Position numbers and translations under genes: made by a program. Below are positions 56,022 through 63,814 of a stretch of DNA of 64,000 bases, one piece after another. How positions within the stretch are numbered: position 1 is the first letter of the stretch; each line of letters begins with the position of its first letter. Source of the DNA: CAVQCX01 sp963711095 (GTDB lineage Bacteria; Pseudomonadota; Gammaproteobacteria; Chromatiales; Chromatiaceae); the NCBI GenBank assembly GCA_963711095.1, contig CAVQCX010000031.1:12223-76222 (forward strand), read 5' to 3'. The notes below the pieces were generated by a model. The model was not told where the DNA came from. It did not search any database and worked only from the letters and a program-made list of their open reading frames with translations.

Positions 56022-56392
56022 GAGAGGCTGACGATGAAAAACAATGCTATTGCACGATTGCTAAACGTAATTCGGGAAAAGGGAGCAATGCGGTCCTCCG
56101 ATGTTGCGAATGTGCTAAATGTCCGTCCAGAAACCGTTTCGCGATGGAGCCAGGGAAAAGCATTTCCGCGGCTCGAAACGGAGAAGCTGCTCTTAGAGCT
56201 AGAGTTTGTCGTCGATAAACTATCGGACTTCTATGAACCGCGCGAAGCAAGGCTGTGGATCTTCGCTCGCCAACGGATATTGGACGACCAAGTGTCCGCG
56301 GAGTTGATACAGAAAGGCCGCGTGGACGAGGTGCTTGCGGCGGTGAATCAGCTCCGCGACAGCGTATTTGTCTGAGCGTGCCGCCGCATGAC
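56022..56392 (+). repeat. about 370-bp duplicate of the Xre antitoxin segment
   Basis: Matches 40152-40521, from the gagaggctgacg ribosome-binding region to just past the antitoxin stop (gtttgtctga). A handful of substitutions separate the copies. Neither the toxin nor the upstream unknown gene was copied. Confidence 0.9.
56034..56375 (+). CDS. orphan Xre/MbcA/ParS-type antitoxin (second copy)
   Basis: 113 residues, nearly identical to 40164-40505: MKNNAIARLLNVIREKGAMR, VRPETVSRWSQGKAFPRLET, with only a few changes (Asn to Lys, Gln to Arg, Asn to Ser, Pro to Leu, Pro to Ser). Same ribosome site. No RES toxin follows. It would be able to cross-neutralise the toxin at 40518 (inference). Confidence 0.88.
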   Translation: MKNNAIARLLNVIREKGAMRSSDVANVLNVRPETVSRWSQGKAFPRLETEKLLLELEFVVDKLSDFYEPREARLWIFARQRILDDQVSAELIQKGRVDEVLAAVNQLRDSVFV

Positions 56393-56443
56393 GAATGGCC
56401 GCAGGTCAACGGGTGGCCTCAGGGTGGTGGGTGGCCTGGAGTG

Positions 56444-58039
56444 ATGACTGCCCGCATATTGAAAGGGTATGCTTGGGCAATGCTCGCCACGATACGGAAC
56501 AGTCTTTTCAGGAACCTGGTTGCGGTGGTGGTGCTGCTCCCGCTGCTGGGCGCCGTTCGGGCGGCTGCGGCGGCGGAAACCCAGGACTTGGACAATGGTG
56601 TGGTCAAGCTCGTGGTTACCACACGCGGCGGGATTGGTCGGGTGGGCAGCGGCTTTCTCGTGCGGCTGGGCGCCGATCACGCCTACATCCTGACCGCGGC
56701 CCACGTGGTCGAGGGCGCCCAGGAAACGGGCGTGGTCTTCAACACGCGCCAGTTGGATCCGCCCGTAGCCGCGTCAGTGCTTGGGCTCGAGTACTGGGAC
56801 CGGCGCGGCCTGGCGCTGGTCATCGTACCGGCATCGGCGGCCCGGGCCGCCGGCGCGCGACCGCTACTCCTGAGCACCGAGCCACCGCCGCCCAAGGAAA
56901 CCGAGCTTCGATTGATCGGACACCCCCGTACGGCAGGGGACTGGTCCTCCCTGATCGGGTGGGTGGCTGCGCGCGAGGGAGAGATGCTGAAGGTCCAAGC
57001 CTCCGTGAACGAAGGCAGCAGCGGCGGCCCTGTTCTTCAAGGCGGTCAAGTGGTCGGCATCGTGGTTGAGGAGCTGGCCGGCATCGCTATCGTCAAGCTG
57101 GTCGCCAACATCCGCACCTACTTGGAGGGCCACGGGGTGGTGGCGGAGGCCGTCCCGCCCGAGACTGCGACCGCGCCGCCTGCGGAAGCGGCTGTGCCCA
57201 AGGCCGGGGAGCCCTTCCGCGACTGTCCGGCCTGCCCGGAGATGGTGGTGATTCCGGCGGGGACGTTCCGGATGGGCTCTCCCGACGACGAGAAAGGACG
57301 AGACAGCGACGAGGGGCCGGTGCATTCAGTACGAATTGCCGAGCCCTTCGCGTTGGCTGCGCGGGAGGTGACGGTGGGTGAGTTTCGGGCCTTCGTCGAG
57401 GCGACGGGCTACCGCACGGAGGCGGAGAAGGGGAAAGGCTGTGCAACCTGGGACGGCGCCAAGTGGGCATATGATGCCAAGCGCAGCTGGCGCGCACCGG
57501 GCTTTGTGCAAGGGGAGGATCATCCGGTGGTGTGCGTGAGCTGGAACGATGCGCGGGCCTACCTCCAATGGCTGAGCCAGGAGGCGAAGCGGACCTACCG
57601 GTTGCCGAGCGAGGCGGAATGGGAGTACGCGGCGCGGGCGGGGAGCACGACGGCGCGGTACTGGGGGGAGGGGCCGGATGGGGCTTGCGACTTTGCGAAC
57701 GTCGCCGACAGGGCTCTGAATGCACATTCACCCAAAATTCACCAGTGCGACGACAAGTTCGTCTACACCGCCCCTGTGGGCTCCTTCAAGGCCAACGCCT
57801 TCGGCCTGGAGGACATGCTGGGCAATGTGTGGGAGTGGACGCAGGACTGCTGGAACGACGCCTACCGGGGTGCGCCGAGCGACGGCAGCGCCTGGACCGG
57901 TGGCGACTGCGGGCGGCGCGTGGTGCGCGGCGGCTCCTGGGACGACGAACCAGACGTCGTGCGCTCGGCCGACCGCAGCAGGGTCGGCAGCGGCGGCCGG
58001 AGCGACGACGCCGGTTTCCGGCCAGCCAGGACCTTTTAG
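56444..58039 (+). CDS. trypsin-like domain fused to formylglycine-generating-enzyme-fold domain, probable DGR target
   Basis: About 531 residues from ATG 56444 (MTARILKGYAWAMLATIRNS); ATG 56480 is an alternative. Signal peptide with NLVAVVVLLPLLGAVRAAAA. Trypsin-like part at about 30-240: GSGFLVRLGADHAYILTAAH (His) and NEGSSGGPVLQGGQVVGIVV (Ser). The Asp of D-L-A-L reads G-L-A-L, so catalysis is doubtful. FGE-sulfatase domain from about 265: MVVIPAGTFRMGSPDDEKGR, YRLPSEAEWEYAARAG, NVWEWTQDCWND. The end, RVVRGGSWDDEPDVVRSADR-SRVGSGGRSDDAGFRPAR, is laid out like a C-type-lectin variable region of diversity-generating retroelements. Confidence 0.82.
   Translation: MTARILKGYAWAMLATIRNSLFRNLVAVVVLLPLLGAVRAAAAAETQDLDNGVVKLVVTTRGGIGRVGSGFLVRLGADHAYILTAAHVVEGAQETGVVFNTRQLDPPVAASVLGLEYWDRRGLALVIVPASAARAAGARPLLLSTEPPPPKETELRLIGHPRTAGDWSSLIGWVAAREGEMLKVQASVNEGSSGGPVLQGGQVVGIVVEELAGIAIVKLVANIRTYLEGHGVVAEAVPPETATAPPAEAAVPKAGEPFRDCPACPEMVVIPAGTFRMGSPDDEKGRDSDEGPVHSVRIAEPFALAAREVTVGEFRAFVEATGYRTEAEKGKGCATWDGAKWAYDAKRSWRAPGFVQGEDHPVVCVSWNDARAYLQWLSQEAKRTYRLPSEAEWEYAARAGSTTARYWGEGPDGACDFANVADRALNAHSPKIHQCDDKFVYTAPVGSFKANAFGLEDMLGNVWEWTQDCWNDAYRGAPSDGSAWTGGDCGRRVVRGGSWDDEPDVVRSADRSRVGSGGRSDDAGFRPARTF
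57920..58039 (+). other. candidate DGR variable region (VR)
   Basis: The last about 40 codons of the FGE-fold gene. Known VRs at this position read RGGSWNNN-P-x-x-x-RSANRNR ... NxxGFR. Here the fixed residues (RGGSW, RSA, R, GFRPAR) remain and the Asn positions are replaced by Asp, Ser, Val and Gly, the outcome expected from adenine-specific mutagenesis of AAC codons. No template repeat or reverse transcriptase is in the window. Confidence 0.6.
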
Positions 58040-58075
58040 TCCTTTGGATCTTTACGGCTTTACCGCTAACGGGGT

Positions 58076-58094
58076 CCAGGGGCGCAGCCCCTGG
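58076..58094 (+). other. GC-rich stem-loop after the variable region
   Basis: ccaggggc-gca-gcccctgg, a perfect 8-bp stem with a 3-base loop, 37 bp beyond the stop codon. DGR variable regions are often followed by a short GC-rich hairpin needed for retrohoming; this one fits in shape but is further away than in the Bordetella phage example. It could equally be the transcription terminator. Confidence 0.5.
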
Positions 58095-58219
58095 TCGATT
58101 CTTTTGCCCCGGACGTGGATGCCCGTCGCCCGCATCCTGGGTGTCGTGGGGTCGGCTGAGCAGTCGGGCCCCGAGCGGCTCGCTTTGCTCACCCCATCCA
58201 CCCCGGCGCGCCCCGGGCT

Positions 58220-58672
58220 TCAGCGAAAAGCCGAGGAGAAAGAATCCCTTACCACCTTGACCAACAGCACCAGCTCAGAAGGTGGGACGTATTCGATGGC
58301 TATGCCGTGCTGCTCGGCAACCTGCCTGAAAACATCTTCAGCGGGAGACTTGCCGGAAAGGATCACCCGGTGAGGCCATTGTCGCCTGGTCGCCCACCCC
58401 GTTCGAAAAAAGGCCCGGACCTCTTCCGCCTCTGGGGCCCCGTCGGGCGCCTTCGACAAGGCATGGCCGAGCACAAAGGTGCTTGCCGCGTCCATCATGA
58501 CATACACGTCATAGGGGTCGTCTTTCACAAACAGGGGGGCATGGTTGGCCTTGACGACTACCCATGCCCCATTGACTTCAAATTGATTGGACGTCAGCAC
58601 ACTCCGGCCTCCGCGTCGATCCGACCACAGTTTCGGAATAGCTAGGGTTGCACCCTCCCGCGTGGGGCGCAC
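58220..58672 (-). CDS. protein of unknown function
   Basis: 150 residues. A soluble alpha/beta protein with NQFEVNGAWVVVKANHAPLF, PYDVYVMMDAASTFVLGHAL and HRVILSGKSPAEDVFRQVAE. The V-Y-V-x-x-D-x-A-S-x-x-V-L-G pattern hints at an RNase H-like strand arrangement as in transposase-derived or integrase-like folds, but I cannot name the family. The first 25 residues are less convincing and the true start may be downstream. Confidence 0.5.
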   Translation of the reverse strand: MRPTREGATLAIPKLWSDRRGGRSVLTSNQFEVNGAWVVVKANHAPLFVKDDPYDVYVMMDAASTFVLGHALSKAPDGAPEAEEVRAFFRTGWATRRQWPHRVILSGKSPAEDVFRQVAEQHGIAIEYVPPSELVLLVKVVRDSFSSAFR

Positions 58673-58761
58673 TCATTTTTGTCGGGGGCAGGACCCGGCC
58701 TGCCCGCAAGGCGGGTCAAGGACCATCCAAGACGGCGGTGTCGCGCACCCTTGGTGCGCGC

Positions 58762-58908
58762 AATGTCGACGCCTTCGAATATGCCACCCTGGAATGGGTC
58801 GACTGGCTCAACCACCGCCGGCTGCTGGAGTCGATCGGCAACGTGCCGCCGGCGGAGTTGGAAGCGGCGGATTATCGGCAACAGCAGGAGTCGGCTATCG
58901 TGGCCTGA
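58762..58908 (+). pseudogene. C-terminal fragment of an IS3-family transposase (OrfB)
   Basis: NVDAFEYATLEWVDWLNHRR and LLESIGNVPPAELEAADYRQ match the conserved end of IS3 OrfB (W-V-x-W-(F/Y)-N-x-x-R-L-x-x-x-x-G-x-x-(P)-P-x-E-x-E). Only about 48 codons remain. The region before it (58673-58761) has no recognisable transposase sequence. Confidence 0.8.
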
Positions 58909-59025
58909 CTCAAACGAAACGCTCTCCGGGATAACCGGGGCGATTCAGCCGCCAGACTGACCTTCGTCCGAAAGCCCAACGATTCCTTCTGCCGCTTTAC
59001 CTTCGGCAGTCACCTTGACCTTTAG

Positions 59026-59562
59026 TCACCGCACGCCGGCATATTGACGCAGAGTCAGGGTGTCGCCCTGCTGGATCATCTCCAGGTGGCGCAGGAAGCT
59101 CATCCCGAGCAGCACCTGGTCATCCACGGCCTGAGGGTTGATGGAGGCGCGCACGCCGCGCTGCTCGATATCACCGAGGCGCACGCTGTCGAGCCGGGTG
59201 GCATAGCCGGTGACCAGGCCCCCGGCGGTCTGCATGGTCAGCGGGGCGCCGCGGCGTAGACCGAGCTGGCGGGCGAGATCCTGCGCGACGGACACGTCGC
59301 TGGCGCCGGTGTCGAGCAGAAAGACCACCGGGTGGCCGTTGATCGTGCCGCTCGCCACGTAGTGGCCTTCCCGGTTGCGTCGCAGTGCGACCTCACGGAC
59401 CCCGCCGGAGGTGCGGGAGCTGAGCTGCCGGTTGGGATTGCGCTCTCGCTCCAGCCAGTTGCCAAAGCCCATGGTGAGCACGAGCAGCACACCGATCCAC
59501 ATGGCGACGATCATCCATTGGCCGAGCCGGCTGCGCTCCCGGGCGGAGATGTCTTCGTCCAT
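59026..59562 (-). CDS. TIGR02281-type retropepsin-like aspartic protease
   Basis: 178 residues from ATG 59562 (MDEDISARERSRLGQWMIVA). One membrane helix (WMIVAMWIGVLLVLTMGFGN), then a single aspartic-protease lobe: VVFLLDTGASDVSVAQDLAR (the D-T-G-A site), MQTAGGLVTGYATRLDSVRL, QVLLGMSFLRHLEMIQQGDT. Known as a clan AA protease family of proteobacteria, membrane-anchored with the catalytic lobe in the periplasm; works as a homodimer. Divergent from the symporter gene, 103 bp apart. Confidence 0.88.
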   Translation of the reverse strand: MDEDISARERSRLGQWMIVAMWIGVLLVLTMGFGNWLERERNPNRQLSSRTSGGVREVALRRNREGHYVASGTINGHPVVFLLDTGASDVSVAQDLARQLGLRRGAPLTMQTAGGLVTGYATRLDSVRLGDIEQRGVRASINPQAVDDQVLLGMSFLRHLEMIQQGDTLTLRQYAGVR

Positions 59563-59665
59563 GGCCCCATTGTAACCCTGGGTGGTTTCCATGCTTGGCT
59601 CGACTATCATGACCGGGCCGCAGGCGACGGCAGGTGCCATCGCCACCCAAAATCCCTGACCCGGA

Positions 59666-61003
59666 GTGACTGTGCCCGTGGCTGTGCTCAAGCTGAAACT
59701 GCACTGGCAGATCCTCATCGCGCTGGGGCTGGCGGTCCTCGCGGGCTCACTGGCGGGCACCGAGGGGGGCCTCTTCGGGGTGAGCTTCCAGGCCGTGTTC
59801 GGTTTCGTCGGTGCGCTGTTCCTCAATGCGCTGAAGATGCTGATCGTGCCGCTGGTGGTGTCGTCTATCATCGTCGGCGTGGCCGGCATCGGCTCGGGCG
59901 GCGCCTTCGGCAGGCTGGGCCTGAAGACGCTGCTGTACTATCTGACCACCACCCTGTTTGCGGTCCTGGTGGGTCTAACCATGGTCGATCTGCTGGCGCC
60001 GGGGATGGTAGACGGCCACCCGGCGAGACACCTGCTCGGCATGGCCGGCAATCCCGCCGATATCGCCGCACAGGTCGAAGGCCGGAGCAGTGCCGATCTG
60101 GTCGGGCTGTTCCTGCGCATGGTGCCGCCCAACGTGGTCGCGGCGGCGGCGCAGGGCCAGATGCTGGGGCTGATTTTCTTCAGTCTGCTGTTCGGGTTCT
60201 TCATCACCAAGATCGAGGAGCCCTATGCCGAGAGCCAGTACAATTTCTGGCAGGGCACGCTGCAGGTGATGATGAAGATCACCAACTGGGTGATGACGTT
60301 CGCGCCGATCGGGGTGTTCGCCCTGGTGGCCAAGGTAGTGGCCGAGACCGGCTATTCCGCGTTCGTGCCGCTGGCCTGGTTCTTCGTCTGCGTGCTGCTG
60401 GGTCTGGCGACACACTTTTTCCTGGTGCTGCCGCTGTTGCTGCTGCTGGTCGGGCGGGTCAGTCCGTTGGCGCACTATCGCGCCATGGCCCCGGCGCTGC
60501 TCACCGCGTTCTCGACCAGCTCCTCGGCCGCCACCCTGCCGCTCACCATGGACTGCGTGGAGAACAACGCCGGCGTATCCACCCGCACCGCCAGCTTCGT
60601 GCTGCCCCTGGGCGCCACCGTGAACATGGATGGCACGGCGCTGTACGAATGCGTGGCGGCGATGTTTCTGGCCCAGGCCTATGGCATCCATCTCGGCTTC
60701 GTCCAGCAGTTCACCATCGTGCTGATGGCGCTGGTCACCTCCATCGGGGTGGCCGCCATTCCCTCGGCCAGCCTGGTCGCCATCGCCATCATTCTCGGTG
60801 CCATCGGCCTGCCGGTGGAGGCGATCGGCCTGATCCTCGCGGTGGATCGCATCCTCGACATGTGCCGGACCGCAGTCAACGTGTTCAGCGATTCCTGCGG
60901 GGCGGTGATCATCGCTCGCCGCACCGGCGAGCCCAACGTGCTCGGTAGGCCGGCGCTGGAGGGTGCCTACACCGTCCCGCCGGGGAGCACATCGCCGCTT
61001 TAA
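59666..61003 (+). CDS. dicarboxylate/amino acid:cation symporter (DAACS family)
   Basis: 445 residues from GTG 59666 (MTVPVAVLKLKLHWQILIAL). Eight or more membrane segments, e.g. AVFGFVGALFLNALKMLIVP. Family signatures: FSTSSSAATLPLTMDCVENN (re-entrant serine-rich loop HP1 equivalent), VLPLGATVNMDGTALYECVA (N-M-D-G-T) and GVAAIPSASLVAIAII, then DRILDMCRTAVNVFSDSCGA. Takes up C4-dicarboxylates or glutamate/aspartate with Na+ or H+. The gene stands alone on this strand. Confidence 0.92.
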   Translation: MTVPVAVLKLKLHWQILIALGLAVLAGSLAGTEGGLFGVSFQAVFGFVGALFLNALKMLIVPLVVSSIIVGVAGIGSGGAFGRLGLKTLLYYLTTTLFAVLVGLTMVDLLAPGMVDGHPARHLLGMAGNPADIAAQVEGRSSADLVGLFLRMVPPNVVAAAAQGQMLGLIFFSLLFGFFITKIEEPYAESQYNFWQGTLQVMMKITNWVMTFAPIGVFALVAKVVAETGYSAFVPLAWFFVCVLLGLATHFFLVLPLLLLLVGRVSPLAHYRAMAPALLTAFSTSSSAATLPLTMDCVENNAGVSTRTASFVLPLGATVNMDGTALYECVAAMFLAQAYGIHLGFVQQFTIVLMALVTSIGVAAIPSASLVAIAIILGAIGLPVEAIGLILAVDRILDMCRTAVNVFSDSCGAVIIARRTGEPNVLGRPALEGAYTVPPGSTSPL

Positions 61004-61019
61004 CCTAGAAAGAGCATTT

Positions 61020-61152
61020 GAACCGCCAAGGCGCCAAGATCGCCAAGGTTTTCAAAGCAATTTCCTGGAAACGGGCGTCACCCTTTGGGTGAAGCAGGTT
61101 CTTTCACTTGCAGTGCGTAGCTGCCTTTGTGTCCTTTGCGCCTTGGCGGTTC
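61020..61152. repeat. 133-bp inverted-repeat element, gaaccgccaaggcgc ends
   Basis: gaaccgccaaggcgc at 61020-61034 and its exact reverse complement gcgccttggcggttc at 61138-61152, with extra internal partial copies (gatcgccaagg, tgtgtcctttg). Small MITE-like or intergenic repeat between the symporter and dehydrogenase genes. Lies in the 430-bp gap 61004-61434, which holds no gene. Confidence 0.7.
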
Positions 61153-61434
61153 CAACTGCGGTTTTTAGGTGTAAGCATCATCTCGCAAATGCCCGTCCGT
61201 CCCCTGCCTATCATTGCTCCCTCGGCCGGCGCACCCGGGGCAGCCACCCGCCTATGGTCCCCACCGCCGTTGATCCGGGAGCGGGGCCCACGCCCGGCCC
61301 CGCGCTCCGACAACGGGCGGAACCTGGGCCTGAGTCTCGGGTCTGCAGGATCGGTGGAGGTGCGATGCCGGGCCTGCCCCGAGTCTTTGCCCGGCATGCC
61401 GTGACCGATGACCTGACAACAGAAGGAGACCGCC

Positions 61435-62387
61435 GTGAAGGGCACCACGATCGACCGCAGCGCCTTGCTCTCGATGCTGGAGACCATGCAGCTGATCCGC
61501 ACCTACGAAGAGCATGCCGTTGCCATGCAGGCCAAGGGACAGGCCGCCGGCACCTGTACCTCGGTGGGCCAGGAGGCCTCCGCCGTCGGGGTGGTCAGCG
61601 CCCTGGGCGGGGACGACCTGATCCTCACCAACCACCGCAGTGCAGGCCACCTGCTGGCTCGCGGCGCCGATCCGGCACGCATCTATGCGGAAGTGCTCGG
61701 CAAGGCCACGGGCTACTGCAAGGGCCGCAGCGGCTCCCTGCACGTCTCGGTGAAGGACCTGGGGGTAGTGCTCACCTCCACGATCGTCGGCGCAGAGCCT
61801 CGCTCGCGGCCGGCGTCGGCCTGGCCTCATCCATGCAGGAGCGCGAGAACGTCGTTGCCTGCTTCTTTGGCGATGGGGCGGCCTGCGAAGGCTCCTTCCA
61901 CGAATCGCTGAACCTGGCGGTGATGTGGGAGCTGCCGATTCTCTACGTCTGCGAGAACAACCAGTGGCAGGCCTTTGTGCGCCGTCGCGAGACCATGCCC
62001 GTAGACCATATCAGCACCTGGGCGGCCTGCCATGGGCTGGACACGGCGACTGTCGACGGCAATGACCTGGAGGCCGTCCACCTCGCGGCCAAAGCCGGCA
62101 TTGCCCACATCAAGGCCACCGGCCAGCCGTACTTCCTGGAAACCTACACCTACCGGTTGCGCGGGCACTACGAGCCGGACGATCAGGCCTACGTGGACCA
62201 GTCCGAGCTCGCCGCCTGGCGTGCCCGGGACCCCATAGTCCTGTTGTGTGACAAGCTGGGCCTGTCCCGCGAGGAACGGGACGCCCTGCGCGAGCGGGCG
62301 GCCGCGCGCATCGAGGAGGCCTGGACCCAGGCCGCGGCGGCGCCCTATCCGCCGTTCTCCGAGCTGACCACTGACGTCTACGCCTGA
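61435..62387 (+). pseudogene. 2-oxo acid dehydrogenase E1 alpha subunit, one-base frameshift
   Basis: From ATG 61435 (a ggagac site upstream): MKGTTIDRSALLSMLETMQL, IRTYEEHAVAMQAKGQAAGT, then GRSGSLHVSVKDLGVVLTST and IVGAE. A base is missing near 61799; the next frame continues SLAAGVGLASSMQERENVVA, CFFGDGAACEGSFHESLNLA (the thiamine diphosphate GDG...N motif), YLRGHYEPDD-like RLRGHYEPDDQAYVDQSE and ends SELTTDVYA at 62387. Heterotetramer partner of the next gene. Functional if the indel is a sequencing error. Confidence 0.85.
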
Positions 62388-62400
62388 GGAGCACCAGAAA

Positions 62401-63375
62401 ATGCAGACCATGACCATCAGCGAGGCCATCGGCCAGGCCGTGGCCGAGGAGATGCGCCGGGACCCCAGCGTGATGATGTTCGGTGAAGGGGTGGCCACCA
62501 AGCGCTCCGACCTGCTGGACGAGTTTGGCCCCAGGCGCGTGCGCAACACGCCGCTCGCCGAGGCCATCATTGCCGGTGCGGCAGTCGGCGCCGCCGCCAT
62601 GGGCATGCGCCCGGTGATCGACCTGCTGTTTGCGCCGTTCATGACGCTCGCCATGGACGAGTTGGTCAACAGCGCCGGCAAGCTGCGCTACATGTCCGGC
62701 GGGCAGTTCTCCTTTCCATTGGTGGCCATCGCCATGACCGGCACCGGCTGGACCGTCGGTGCCCAGCACAACCACAATCTGGAGGCCTGGTTCGTGCACA
62801 GCCCCGGCCTCAAGGTGGTCATGCCTTCGACCGCGGCCGATTTCAAGGGCCTGCTGAAGTCGGCGATCCGCGACGACAACCCCGTGCTGTTCTTCGTCGA
62901 GATGTCGCTCATCTATGAGCCAGGGGAGATCCCGGAAGGCGAGCACCTGGTGCCCCTGGGCAAGGCCTGTGTGCGCCGGGAAGGCAACGACCTGAGCTTG
63001 ATCTCCTATGGCAAGACCGTGCGCGCCTGCGAGGCGGCGGCCGTCATGTTGGCCGAGAAGGGCATCAGCGCCGAGGTGCTGGACCTGCGCTCGCTCAAGC
63101 CCCTGGACGAGCAGGCCATCCTGGCCTCGGTCCGCAAGACCGGACGTGTCGTCGCCGTGCATGAGGCCAACCGCATGTGCGGGGTCGGCGCCGAGGTGGC
63201 GGCGATCGTCGCCGAGCATGCCTTCGGCGCGCTGCGCGCCCCGGTGGTGCGCGTCACCAGCCCGGACGTCCCAGCTCCCTCCAGCTATCCGCTGGAGATG
63301 GCGTTCACGCCCCAGGCGGATAGGATTGCCGAAGCAGCGGCGGGCCTGATGGCAAGGTCCGGCGCCGTCGCCTGA
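62401..63375 (+). CDS. 2-oxo acid dehydrogenase E1 beta subunit (pyruvate/acetoin type)
   Basis: 324 residues: MQTMTISEAIGQAVAEEMRR, MMFGEGVATKRSDLLDEFGP, NTPLAEAIIAGAAVGAAAMG, RPVIDLLFAPFMTLAMDELV, and the transketolase C-terminal part EVLDLRSLKPLDEQAILASV, KTGRVVAVHEANRMCGVGAE. Normal length. Follows the alpha gene by 13 bases with gaggagca as ribosome site. Decarboxylates the 2-oxo acid together with alpha; no E2/E3 genes follow in the window, so the exact substrate (pyruvate, acetoin or branched-chain acids) cannot be told. Confidence 0.9.
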   Translation: MQTMTISEAIGQAVAEEMRRDPSVMMFGEGVATKRSDLLDEFGPRRVRNTPLAEAIIAGAAVGAAAMGMRPVIDLLFAPFMTLAMDELVNSAGKLRYMSGGQFSFPLVAIAMTGTGWTVGAQHNHNLEAWFVHSPGLKVVMPSTAADFKGLLKSAIRDDNPVLFFVEMSLIYEPGEIPEGEHLVPLGKACVRREGNDLSLISYGKTVRACEAAAVMLAEKGISAEVLDLRSLKPLDEQAILASVRKTGRVVAVHEANRMCGVGAEVAAIVAEHAFGALRAPVVRVTSPDVPAPSSYPLEMAFTPQADRIAEAAAGLMARSGAVA

Positions 63376-63814
63376 GGCCCATCCGGCCACTGTGACCCGC
63401 GCAATCGCGCCCGCCGGGCTTCCGCCGCGGAGCCTGGTGCCGAATGGCGCTGGCTCAACAATGCACAGATTGATTCTCCCCCGGAGCCCATCTCTCCGTT
63501 CCCCCGGGAGAGGGTCAGGGTGAGGGGATCGAAAATCCCCTTCCACCTGAGAGCCTCCCCTGCAAAAAAATCCAGAACGAGCAAAATGCCGGGCGCCCGT
63601 TCTGGTCCCCTCACCCCAACCCCTCCCCCGGAGGGGGAAGGGCTCTAGGGGGGCCGGCAGGCAGGACAACGACACCACCAGCTCCTGCGCCATCCCGACC
63701 CCCCGCCGAAGCCATTCCCTCGCCCCCCGGGCTGGTCTTTACCCACAAGTTTGCCGAGCACAAGGGCACGGCGGGAGATTCGAGAGGAATCATGGAGAGG
63801 ATTAGGATTGTTGC
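63376..63814. other. 439-bp intergenic region with CCCTCACCC-type inverted repeats
   Basis: Contains gagagggtcagggtgagggg (63510-63529) and its loose inverse cccctcaccccaacccctc (63608-63626), plus a cccccggaggggg hairpin (63628-63640). These are the widespread intergenic CCCTCACCC repeats of proteobacteria and can act as terminators for the E1 genes. No gene recognised. Confidence 0.55.

Noticed and set aside
59332..60948. 538-residue plus-strand frame overlapping the DAACS symporter
   Set aside because: Arg/Gly/Ala-rich shadow; the symporter frame contains all family motifs.
62110..63693. 527-residue minus-strand frame opposite E1 alpha and beta
   Set aside because: Shadow of the dehydrogenase genes; it has no domain and crosses both genes and the intergenic repeats.
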